A DNA stretch of 64,000 nt from Pyrenophora tritici-repentis. Lineage: Eukaryota > Ascomycota > Dothideomycetes > Pleosporales > Pleosporaceae. Below are positions 11,218 through 19,964 of this stretch, piece by piece. The translations under genes and the position numbers were made by a program. Below the pieces are notes generated by a model. The model ran no database searches. It saw nothing but the letters and a program-made list of their open reading frames with translations, and was not told the origin of the DNA. Numbering within the stretch: the stretch's first letter is position 1; every line of letters begins with the position of its first letter. The DNA lies in assembly GCF_003171515.1 (NCBI RefSeq), contig NC_089391.1, forward strand, positions 3,658,001 through 3,722,000. Reading direction: 5' to 3'.

Positions 11218-13719
11218 TTACCTGACGTCGAACTGAGATAAATGCTCCTGTACTTTTGAGATTTCTTCCTCTGATAGTGTGCGCGCTAGCCCAGAAGCTG
11301 AGGTAGTTGTTGGCTGTATACCAAGCCTCTTCCAGCTCTTCAAGCTCTGCAAAGCTGAAATAAGCTCTGGCTTCATATGGAGTCTCCGGGTGCCTAACAT
11401 GTCGCCAAGCTCGCTGAAAGTCCGCTCACAGTCTGCCGCTGCTGCTGGTATTGTTAGGACGTCAATAGCGAACTTTGAGAGTATAGGGAACTGCCCAGCA
11501 ACTGACTCCCAGTATAGAAGCGGATTAAGAGACAGCCAATCCTCCTCAGCTAACGCTGGTTGCCGCTTCCATATCTCATACTCATCCTCAGCAAGGCTTG
11601 CCTCTAACTGCCGTGTGCTTTGCTCAATTGACGACTGTAGAAAAGCTGATCGCGACGTTGAAATCCCTAGCCGGGGCTTCTTACGCGGCGGCGTTACAGT
11701 GTGAGCTGAAGTGGCTGCAGAGTCCTTCCGCCCCTGCCACATGCGCAGGAATGCCCGGTGGTTATTGTCAAGCCAGCCGTCGCGATAGTGGACACCGTCA
11801 CGGGCAGTGACATGGGTGTCAGGCACCTTCCAGAGCGCTGAGAGGTGGTGTTTGTAGTGCGGGTGTAGTATTGTAGCAGTGTAGTAGACAGGCGCGTTAT
11901 CGAATTTTGCGTAGTACTCAGCAAGCTTACAATGCGCAAGGTTAACGTTTGTAATAAGATGATCTTCAGGCGCATCTAGATCTTCGTAATTTACATCCTT
12001 AAGGCGGTCTTTGAGAGCCTCAAGCTGGTCAAGAAGCCACTCAAACGTTACTAGAACTTCCCATATAGCGCCGTGTCGGCCGTGTCGGCCGCGACCTTCA
12101 AGTAGCCGTGTAGCTTCGGCAAATGGCTCAAGGAGTCGAATGTATTCTGTTATTGTCGCCCAGTCCTTGCCGTTTAGACCCCCTTCGCGTATATATAACC
12201 GTGGCTGGGCAGCAGGGAGCTGCTCACGATTCTTCCGGCGTCGTGAGGTTGCTGTTGCAGCACTATGCTCCTCAAGTTTACACTCAATATAGCCATCGAT
12301 AGGGCCGTGTAGCTCAGCTGCACGGACAAACGTGTTGAAATAGCTATTCCAGCGTGTCTTAACAGGCTTCACAAGCTGCCGGATGTGGGGTGTAACACCT
12401 AGAGACTCTGCCTCCTCGCACTGTAGGCGCTCTAGTAGTTGTCGAGTTTGAGGCGTACAGATAGACGCAATCACGTCAAAGAGGACGCCAACAGGACCGT
12501 ATTTGCGCCACTCATCCATGTACTTCTCCTCTTCCTCAAGGTGTGCGGCTTCATTCTCGTACGCGCTACGGTCTTTGCCCCAAATTACTAATTGTGCGCT
12601 TAGGTTGAGTATATGGCAGCAGCACCGCAGCCGCCGCTCGCTTGCGATAAAGCCAAACTCCTCTGCTAAGGACTCAACTGCAGTATCATTGTTACTTGCG
12701 TTGTCAAGCACAAAGTACCCAACCCTCGCGTTGTCAACGCCAAATAGCCGAAGTATTGTTGTTGCTGCAGCGGCAATATTATTGCCAGTGTGCGCCCCGT
12801 GTAGCTCAGGCAACCCAAGCAGGTGGTCAACTAGCTTGCCCTCGCTGTTAAGGTAATGTACGCAGAGGCCAGTAAAAGCATACTGCCCACCAGTTGAAGT
12901 CCAGTTGTCGAATGACACGTGTATAAGCGACCGGGCTTCGCGAAGGTAGTTGGCAACAGCTGGTATGTATGTATTGTACTCAGTAATAATATGATCGTGG
13001 AGCGTTTGGTGGCTACGCCAAAGGAGAGCTTCGGCTAGCGGGCTCACGGCCGCAATCATGGCTCGAAACTGCGGCGTTTCTATTACGCGAAGGCTCTGGT
13101 TGTCCGCGACTACCCAGTCCTTCAGCGCGTCCTGAAATCGAGAGGTTGAAAAGCTTGCTGCCATCTCGTTTGCTACCTCTTGCGATACTTCTATCCCTTT
13201 AGACCTCATAATATGTACTTGGGACTTTGCGAGCGCGCCCATAATATTGCCCTCCCGGCTAGCAATTGGTACAGGTCCGTTAGGTCCGTGTGAGTGTCCA
13301 GGCTTGTTGCTTGAGAGGTGTCGGCCGGCGTTTGTAGTGCTGTCAGCCTCGTAGCAAGCCTCCTGCTTCCGTCGTTGATGGCAGTACCGGCAAAGCCAGT
13401 AGTTTTTCTTGTACTTGCGGTGCCAGACGGCCCAGCCGTGGCGGTAGATCCAGCTTTTTGGCCCACCGCGACTATTACGCTCAACCTGGCGCCGCTCAAG
13501 ATACGGCACACGCTTAAAATCAAGCCCGTCGTAATTGTCGTCGTCGTCGTCGTCGTCGCCGTCGTTGGGGAAGTCCGCCTGTACTGCCAAGGGCTCATCA
13601 GCCTGGGCCTCGCTCGCAGTATCGCCAACAGTAGGCGCGTTTGATAGCGATGGTAGAGGAGAATTGCGCTTGTCGCATTCTACAAGGCGGCGAAGGCCTG
13701 AATTAGAGGGAGTAGACAT
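11218..13719 (-). CDS. hAT family transposase
   Basis: An intact 833-residue transposase with no introns, carried by the surrounding element. The start is the ATG at 13719 (MSTPSNSG). Residues 54-63 are an Asp run from a GAC microsatellite. Residues ~85-145 form a BED-type zinc finger (WLCRYCHQ... followed by H-x(n)-H). The RNase H-like core includes SFDNWTS (Asp ~271) and GYFVLDNASNND (Asp ~339), the first two acidic catalytic positions of hAT enzymes, then the conserved CxxH motif (CCCHILNLS). The C-terminal hAT dimerisation domain has LLYWESVAGQFPILSKFAIDVL and CERTFSELGDMLGTRR. It should cut at the CAGA termini and make 8-bp target duplications, as seen around this copy. Confidence 0.96.
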   Translation of the reverse strand: MSTPSNSGLRRLVECDKRNSPLPSLSNAPTVGDTASEAQADEPLAVQADFPNDGDDDDDDDNYDGLDFKRVPYLERRQVERNSRGGPKSWIYRHGWAVWHRKYKKNYWLCRYCHQRRKQEACYEADSTTNAGRHLSSNKPGHSHGPNGPVPIASREGNIMGALAKSQVHIMRSKGIEVSQEVANEMAASFSTSRFQDALKDWVVADNQSLRVIETPQFRAMIAAVSPLAEALLWRSHQTLHDHIITEYNTYIPAVANYLREARSLIHVSFDNWTSTGGQYAFTGLCVHYLNSEGKLVDHLLGLPELHGAHTGNNIAAAATTILRLFGVDNARVGYFVLDNASNNDTAVESLAEEFGFIASERRLRCCCHILNLSAQLVIWGKDRSAYENEAAHLEEEEKYMDEWRKYGPVGVLFDVIASICTPQTRQLLERLQCEEAESLGVTPHIRQLVKPVKTRWNSYFNTFVRAAELHGPIDGYIECKLEEHSAATATSRRRKNREQLPAAQPRLYIREGGLNGKDWATITEYIRLLEPFAEATRLLEGRGRHGRHGAIWEVLVTFEWLLDQLEALKDRLKDVNYEDLDAPEDHLITNVNLAHCKLAEYYAKFDNAPVYYTATILHPHYKHHLSALWKVPDTHVTARDGVHYRDGWLDNNHRAFLRMWQGRKDSAATSAHTVTPPRKKPRLGISTSRSAFLQSSIEQSTRQLEASLAEDEYEIWKRQPALAEEDWLSLNPLLYWESVAGQFPILSKFAIDVLTIPAAAADCERTFSELGDMLGTRRLHMKPELISALQSLKSWKRLGIQPTTTSASGLARTLSEEEISKVQEHLSQFDVR

Positions 13720-13772
13720 GAAGTACACCAAGAAGTATTATGGCAACAGTAGTCTAGCGTCGTGTGTATAGC

Positions 13773-13796
13773 AGACGCGACGCGACGCGACGCGAA
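13773..13796. repeat. GACGC microsatellite
   Basis: About four tandem CGACG units just outside the transposase start, within the element's 5' leader. Confidence 0.8.
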
Positions 13797-13982
13797 AGGC
13801 TTACTAGGTGCGCACCGGGTAGCGCATTTCCGCAAACTCTAATTAGCTTAAAGCTAGATGCTTTAACTTATATAGGATTAGTGTCTTTATATCTAGGACT
13901 AGCGCGGCTTCGAAGCCGCACTAAATGTGGCTTTCACAACTCTAAAATACTGCTTTAAAAACAGCTAACGTCAGTCTAACGT

Positions 13983-14158
13983 CAGTCAGTTCAGTCAGTC
14001 TGGAGGCTTCTGAACTGACTGGACTGACGTCCAGCTGCCTCAAGAACTGACTGACTGAACTGAGTCTTGGCAGTCAGTTCAGTCAGTCTGGAGGCTTCTG
14101 AACTGACTGGACTGACGTCCAGCTGCCTCAAGAACTGACTGACTGAACTGAGTCTTGG
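13983..14158. repeat. 88-bp tandem duplication in hAT subterminal region
   Basis: Two 88-bp units (13983-14070 and 14071-14158) start with CAGTCAGTTCAGTCAGTCTG, and a partial third unit starts at 14159. Each holds several ACTGACTGAACTGA motifs, so the duplication multiplies likely transposase-binding sites at one end of the element. Confidence 0.9.
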
Positions 14159-14409
14159 CAGTCAGTTCAGTCAGTTCGAACTGAGTTACCTGACTGATAG
14201 CAAGTCTGAGTGAGATCGTCAACAATATCAATACCAATACCGATATTGACACCATCAATCACATCAATCGATCAATCAATCAATCACGACTCTATAGATT
14301 GATTTGATTGCAGTTACATCAGCGTCATGATTGATTGATTGATTGATTTGAGGCTTTTGAGGGCGTACGGATGATTGATTGACAGATTGAATGATTGTTG
14401 ACAAGTCTG

Positions 14410-14557
14410 CTATAACCAGATAAAGAGGCAGCTATAGCTAGAAAAAAATCGTCCGAGTAAGATCATGTAACATGATGAAGGCGTTACCAACTTCTTTCGT
14501 ATTCATAAATTGGACCCTATGTAGACATCAAACGATGCTATCGTGTACACTAATTAC
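14410..14557. other. Short spacer after MITE
   Basis: Starts with the right target-site copy CTATAACC. Otherwise it is the 3' flank of the broken decarboxylase gene. Confidence 0.4.
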
Positions 14558-15771
14558 TCATAACTTCAATAGCTTCTCAGCGTTCTTGTACGCAAACATA
14601 TCCATATTTTCGTCACTCAAAACCTGCGCCTGCGCCAACTTCTCCACAAACGCCCACCCATCCGTATTCCTGCTGAACGGATAATCAATCGAGAACATGA
14701 TTCCATCAACTGGGCTCACCTGTCTCAGCTGCTCAAACTGTCTCACAGTAAAGAAAGCGCTCGTCGTGCTCCAAATATTCGTACTCCACACCCGATTGAA
14801 TGTCGTATCATTGCGCAGTCCCGTCGAATCGACTCGGTCAATGAACATTGGCAGTCCCTCGCCATTATGTCCAATGATCAACTTCAGCTTTGGGAATCGA
14901 TCGAACAGGCCCGCACTATAAAGACGTAAAATTTGCGTTCCGACATCAACATGCCAGCCCCATGAGTTCGTTCCAAGTCGTCCAGCCACGGCCGCAGGGT
15001 AGTTTCCGGCGAAGAGCTTGGATGCGATATCTGCGGTTGCAGCCGCAGGATGCAAGTACAGCGGTACATCAAGTTCCTGTGCCATGGCGAAGACAGGATC
15101 GAAGCGGAGGGCATCGTAGTATGTTCCATCTTTGAGGTGATTCCATATCATCGCGCCCTTGAGTCCGAGAGTCGTAACACTGCGGTTCAATTCTATTGCA
15201 GCTTCATCCGGGAGCGACATAGGCAGCACCGCATAGACTCCGCAACAATCAATTCAATCCGGTCACTCTCCTAGACCCACTTACCTATCTAGGTAGGGCT
15301 TAAACTCCTATAGGTAACTACTAGGCTTAAAGCGGTAATCAATCAATCCAATCTGAACCTTCTAGGACCCACTTAATTGATTGTTGCGGACTGTGGCACC
15401 GCAAAGCCAGCGAAGCGTTTGGGCTTGCTTTTGATGACGGAGCCAACGGCATCATTTGCTGCGCGACAACCTTCGGGGTCTTCCAGACCAGAGGCAGATT
15501 GTTGGGAGAGGACTTGCATGGTCAAGTGACCGGCATCCATGGCGGCGATGCGACCGGTACCGATATCTTTCAGCTTTTCGAGGATACCAGGGTACCTCTG
15601 AGTTATCCCTTCAGCGACTACCTCAGCTTCTAGCGAGGGCGAGGTACAGTGTTCTTCAAGTGCGAGGAGGCGCTTAGGGAGGTAGGGGGGTTTAGAACCC
15701 GAGGGACGTGTAGGTATGCCATTCGCACTAAGGGCAAGGACGAAGATTGTACTGAGATGGGCAATATGCAT
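14558..15771 (-). pseudogene. Secreted amidohydrolase-family decarboxylase, split by a MITE
   Basis: Member of the ACMSD-like amidohydrolase family, which includes 2,3-dihydroxybenzoate and gamma-resorcylate decarboxylases that act on aromatic acids with a metal ion. The start at 15771 gives MHIAHLSTIFVLALSANG, a signal peptide. The metal-binding E-x-H is in LLALEEH. The second half carries LYLHPA, IIGHNGEGLPMFIDR and SIDYPFS, the His, His and Asp signatures. A 162-bp element (15234-15395) with an 8-bp duplication interrupts the frame after residue ~125 and brings an in-frame TAA at 15373-15375. Leaving out the element and one duplicate copy gives exactly 348 codons, with the junction reading FAVLPMSLPDEAA, which fits the family. 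No plausible splice removes the insert in frame, so this copy is probably inactive. The substrate is unknown. Confidence 0.85.
15234..15395. mobile_element. 162-bp hAT-like MITE inside decarboxylase gene
   Basis: It is flanked by the 8-bp direct repeat GCACCGCA (15226-15233 and 15396-15403). The ends are TAGACTCCGCAACAATCAATT and, inverted, CACAGTCCGCAACAATCAATT: the outer six bases are loosely matched and the next 15 identical. The interior is non-coding, AT-rich, with palindromic CCTATCTAGGTAGG and a repeated CTAG(G)ACCCACTTA. Size, duplication length and termini fit a non-autonomous hAT element. It differs in sequence from the MITE at 10851. Confidence 0.87.
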
Positions 15772-16010
15772 ATTGGGCAGACAGACGATGTACCTATTTA
15801 GAAGTACCACATGGGCATGATGGAGACTATATACGCATTCGCGTTCGCGTCCACGTCTAGGTCGACTGCACAAGCACCACGGTAGTAATCCTACCATTCT
15901 TGTGTAGAAATATACCCTGTATTAGCGCATCGTTCAGCTGTATGTGAAGAAGCCTTATGCAGTTTTATATCAGATCTGTAGTGCTCCGGTTGGTCATTTT
16001 CTCCATCTAC
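15772..16010. promoter_or_regulatory. Upstream region of the broken decarboxylase gene
   Basis: Non-coding; would contain the promoter for the leftward decarboxylase gene. No TATA box is clear. Confidence 0.3.
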
Positions 16011-16523
16011 CTATGTGGCGTCCTCAAGCGAGGCGTTAAAGTGACTCGTGGTGCTGGATCTAGATCGTGAAGGAGTTGACTCCGCGGAAAGCGACGATAA
16101 TTGCACGAGGCTTACATGGAGAAGTGGACGATTTGGGAAAAGCACCCGGGGAAAGCGGCGAATCCTATACACGACCCGCGAAGTTCTGGTCGAAAAGGAA
16201 CTTGGATTCTGCAGCTCTTCAGTAGCTGTAGCTTGCTTGAATTTGATATATATACAGGTGCTGCAGCTGCAAATAAAGTTTAAAGGTTGATAAAAACAAA
16301 GCGAGTGGTCATGACATGGAAGATATTTCCGGTATTGCCTAATCTCGGGAATGCTTACTTCGTCGAGACGGTGCAACGGGTGCTTGCTTCCGACAATGGA
16401 AATAGGTTGCGTGTAACGCGGGATGTGTGTAAACTCATGTTGGAAGGTACGCGCGCCTATGCACACATTCCTCAGATTAGGAAACACGGTTGGTGATGAC
16501 ATAACAGCAACCCGGCTTTTCAA
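16011..16523 (-). pseudogene. Possible F-box-like gene remnant
   Basis: A 170-codon open frame. Its first half reads PTVFPNLRNVCIGARTFQHEFTHIPRY and PLHRLDEVSIPEIRQYRKYLP, resembling the C-terminal part of fungal F-box-like proteins that describe landscape-like segments after the F-box. The second half is Ser/Arg-rich and unconvincing, and no F-box start is found upstream. It may be a remnant, or an exon of a gene I cannot assemble. Confidence 0.3.
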
Positions 16524-17321
16524 AGACCTCTATTACCACAAGATTTTCTTCGACGGCGATCAGACATGTTCTTTCGTTAGTCACCGGTATTTCCAAGAGT
16601 TTGGATCAAATGAAGTCATGTTTGCGCGTCTCCAGGTTCAGACGCCGTTGGTACATCGCTAGGGTCCCCATCCTAACGGGTCCTTCTGCACACGCTGCAC
16701 TGACGAGTACTACTTGTCAACATCTACCAAAATTTCGAAATAAAGCCATTCAGCATAGCGAATACGTGAATATAAGTGCAGTCAGTGCTGGTAGCATTGT
16801 TGGCAAAGAAACAGTGCTAGTAATACCAGGGTGAATGATTAAGCCACGTGATCACCGTTCGAAACTGAAGGACCTTACCTACGCTCTGTATAACCCAAGC
16901 CATCAGAACAGCTGCAAAAGTTTTGAGATTTGGGTCGTCATGCCAAGGAGAAAGTTTGCATGTCTATGATCGCATACCGAAGATTAACATGGTAATCTGT
17001 CTTTGGTACCTCGCAAAAGAGGAATAGAGGAATTTTAAGATTACCATATGATACTGAAAGGTGAGTTCTGGTAGGTCTGCAGTTGCTACAGGGCCCGCTT
17101 TCGCTTATATGACTTTGGGTCGCCTGATAAATTGTGGACTGATAACTGCATACCCACCATGGAAATGTGTGATTAGTGAAGATCTATTTTGTGTGTAGAA
17201 CTTATATAATGCTCTAAGCGCCTTGAAATTCCACTTTCCACCTCTGGATATCTAGACTTCCGATACCTTCGCTTGTACATCCTAACCTCACGTATCCGCA
17301 ACTATCACACGGTGTTCAATT
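16524..17321. promoter_or_regulatory. Intergenic region with TATA box
   Basis: AT-rich non-coding stretch. TATATAA at about 17203-17209 lies ~115 bp upstream of the ATG at 17322 and is a good TATA-box candidate for that gene. No other gene seen. Confidence 0.4.
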
Positions 17322-18143
17322 ATGGAATCAGCTCCTACGACCCGTCAGCCATTTCGGTTCCTGGATCTTCCCGCAGATTTACGTTTATGTGTGTACGATT
17401 TTACGCCTTTCCCTACTACACGGTACACCCTGGAAAGAACAGACGCCAAATTTTCGACAGGCTGGTGGCCAGCTCCTCCTAAAAGCTAGGGCTACGAATC
17501 ATGCATAACCCTCATCAGGCCGTCCCCTCCACTCAACTTCCTGTTAGCCTGTCACCTTGTGAACAAGGAGGCCCGACCAATATTCAAACGCAAAATGAAG
17601 TACTTTATATTGCAGCCAGCACGCTACCTTGTAGACTGGAATGCAGCGTGGGCACTTGTCAGCAACAGAGGTCGAATGCCACCCTGCGTTGGTATTGCCA
17701 CTGCATCCGGTGAGAGGCCTCCTGCAAACAAAAACGTCCTAGACTTTGTGAGTCGTTGTGAAAGTGCCATCTCTGCAACACGGCAAACACGGAACTCTCA
17801 GAGCGTACAAGCCATCGAATTGACGATAACTCACCGAAACGGCGGAACATACGAAAACCAGGTCGAAGGTACGACATCGGCGTTCTCGTCACTCGATAGA
17901 GCCCTATCTCGATCCGCAAGCCACTATACTCGGCCTACAGTTATACGCAACTCTCAGCTTCCGCCAGAGAGCTCTTATGTCGAAAGCGATAGCTATAATA
18001 GCGGCCTTATGTGGTACTATTACCACTATAATGTCATACCAGAAGGACAAAGTACCCAGACTAGCTCTGAACTCGGAGTTTTTGTGAAGAAGCTCGACGA
18101 GCAAAGTTTCGAAAAGCACGAACAGAGCTTGGAATGGTACTAG
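17322..18143 (+). pseudogene. F-box-like gene with one in-frame stop codon
   Basis: A continuous frame of 274 codons interrupted only by TAG at 17487-17489 (codon 56). It opens MESAPTTRQPFRFLDLPADLRLCVYDF, the typical start of fungal F-box-like proteins (FLDLPxxLRxxVYxF). After the stop it continues in the same frame with CITLIRPSPPLNFLLACHLVNKEARPIF, matching the second block of the family (LLLxCHxVNKEA). No GT-AG intron spanning the stop was seen. The TAG would come from CAG or TGG by one transition. Probably a recently inactivated gene; read-through or a sequencing error cannot be excluded. The C-terminal half is Ser/Thr-rich and unannotated. Confidence 0.65.
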
Positions 18144-18904
18144 TGGTTAAAAAATGGCGGGTCTGAGTGGGTACAAGATAATATGGCGGGTAGATATCGG
18201 CAAATCATCTTCACTGGTGCTCAGCGACCAATTGGACCAGCGTGGGAAATCACCTCACCGAGACGCGAATGTCGTTACCTACTTTTGTGGATCGATTCGA
18301 ACATGAATATATAAAAAGAGTAAGCGGTTGTTTTCGGACAGTGATCAAATCGTAGCTGTAGCCCGGAGAAATTGTTATTCGTGTAGAAGCGAAGTTCTGG
18401 GTTACCTCTGCAGCAGTACCATGGTACTGCTGCGCACGAAAAGGATGCATAGAGCTACAGCTAGGAAATGAATCTATCATGACCATCATGCTGAAAATTG
18501 CGACTTGTGCGTTGCTTAAACCTTCTCAAGCGAAATATACCTACAACATGAACACACTATGTGCCCAAACCCCAATGACGAAATGGATGGCGAAATGTGA
18601 TACTGTTAGACTTATAAAACACTGTAATTTGTCGAACTAAAGGGTTTTATATGGTAGGAAAATACTTTGTAACGTCGCAATCGATTAGTAATAGCGTGTT
18701 ATTTTAGATCCGTTAGTTGTCGTCATCGAGGAGCGTGATATCAGAGTGATAGCATTCAGCGACATTCACCTTGATCATCGAAAGCAGAACGCGATCATAC
18801 ATTCAGGTGGTAGTGTTCAAAGTCCATCTCGGGTTGACCAGGTACAAACAAGTTAGAACGCCTTTCCCTATGCATATGGTATCTGATTTTTATTCCTCAC
18901 TGCC
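18144..18904. other. Intergenic, nothing recognised
   Basis: AT-rich spacer between the broken F-box-like gene and the leftward ELYS-like gene. A palindrome at about 18414-18434 (GCAGCAGTACCATGGTACTGCTGC) is the only structured item; no function is known for it. Confidence 0.4.
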
Positions 18905-19964
18905 TCAAACAGAGAAGCCATGCTCGTCCTTTCTAGGCCCCAGTCCTCGCTTGACGCCATCTTTCAAAACCTCCCAGTTAATGCCATCTACCCTCTTTCC
19001 GCGAATACCCGCATCAGCTGCGACATCAGCCAGCTTCCCTGTAGCAATCCTGCGCATCATGACGAGATCTTGTGCGCCTTGGAACGTCCGACCCCGGCCT
19101 TCTGTGAGGAACTTCTCGATAAATTCCTCTTCTTCTGTGGTAAAAGGCAAGCTGACTAGCTCGAAACATTTGGCCTCCCGCGTGTAGAGGTCTCGTTCTG
19201 GGCCCTCAACCCAAGCGTTCTTCTCTAATGTCTGCTCAATGAGAATCTCCAACAACGGCTTCTGCTCGTGCTCTGGCCGGCTGTGAATCCAATCGTACAT
19301 CTCCGCCACATTGCGATCTGTGAGGTACTTGGCGAACTCGTTCCTGACACCCGCGTCTTCTAGCGGTGGCTTTACACAGTTGTAGTATGCGAGTGCGAGT
19401 ATATCATCTTTGGGGTCTCTGGACATGCCGAGGCTATTCAGCCTGTCCCTTCCTGTCAGCAGCGTATGCATGATCTCGTCGGGGAAGGTCGGTATTATGC
19501 TCGGGTATGTGAGACGTTCCACTGCGGTGGAGAATTGGAAATGGTCGAGGTACCAGAGTCCTTCAACAAACGTCCAGAAGCGCTTCTCGAGGTGTACATC
19601 CTTAGCGAACGCCTCGGAGAGCTCTGTAGGTTCATGGTGTTGTCCAGACAGGTCTTTGAGCAGATAGAAGACTAGGCAGTGCTTGTTGTGTAGCGTGGTT
19701 TCGGCGGTGACGATGCGCAGGTGCAGCTCATGGAGTTGCTCGGGGCCCTTCGGCGGGTACATCTTGCTGGCTGCGCGCGTCATGTGAGCGGTTATTCAGT
19801 AAAAAGTTAATAGAGAACTTACCCTTGATCTTGAGCAGCATCAGTAGCCGCTCAAAGAATGTGCGTCCACCGAGTGCAGCCCTGAAGGATTGGATTTCTG
19901 AAATTAGACCATCTTTGTAGTAGAGCCCCTGGAAAACGCGATCGAAATCTTCTACGTCCTTCAT
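18905..19964 (-). CDS. ELYS-like nuclear pore complex assembly protein
   Basis: A 335-residue protein from exons 19964-19823 and 19770-18905 (GTAAGT donor, CGCAG acceptor). It matches the ELYS-like helical domain: KMYPPKGPEQLHELHLRIV, then CLVFYLLKDLSG, FWTFVEGLWYLDHFQFSTAVERLTYPSIIPTFPDEIMHTLL and ALAYYNCVKPPL. This alpha-solenoid domain is found in animal ELYS and fungal Ely5, which bind the Nup107-160/Nup84 outer-ring complex at the nuclear pore. Fungal versions are short and consist mainly of this domain, as here. The start MKDVEDFDRVF fits the family; an in-frame upstream start at 20096 would add 44 residues of poorer sequence. Confidence 0.82.

Larger units (their letters stand above)
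11042..14208 (-). mobile_element. Autonomous hAT transposon, 3,167 bp, with perfect 8-bp TSD
   Basis: The termini are CAGAGTTGCTATCAGTCAG at 11042-11060 and, inverted, CAGACTTGCTATCAGTCAG ending at 14208 (18 of 19 identical). The target-site duplication AGTGAGAT is perfect at 11034-11041 and 14209-14216. The subterminal regions (about 11055-11217 and 13978-14195) contain many copies of ACTGACTGAACTGA and its complement, probable transposase-binding sites. One uninterrupted transposase gene fills the interior. Perfect TSD, near-identical termini and an intact frame indicate a recent insertion that has escaped repeat-induced mutation. Confidence 0.95.
10851..14409. mobile_element. hAT-type MITE, interrupted by an autonomous hAT element
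   Basis: The outer element begins CAGACTTGTCATCAATCA at 10851 and ends with the inverted copy at 14392-14409 (17 of 18 positions match). Flanking 8-bp direct repeats are CTACAACC (10843-10850) and CTATAACC (14410-14417), identical except for one C-to-T difference. Without the inner insertion (11042-14208 plus one target copy) it would be ~384 bp and non-coding. Its subterminal regions are packed with ATTGATTG/CAATCAAT repeats in both orientations. The 8-bp target duplication and CAGA-start termini place it in the hAT superfamily as a non-autonomous MITE. Confidence 0.88.

Noticed and set aside
13535..13556. GTC/GAC triplet microsatellite as a separate regulatory repeat
   Set aside because: It lies inside the transposase frame and simply encodes the Asp run near residue 58.
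15226..15403. Reading the 162-bp insert in the decarboxylase as an intron
   Set aside because: No GT-AG pair restores the frame between the two halves; the available donors and acceptors are out of phase, while an 8-bp target duplication explains the insert exactly.
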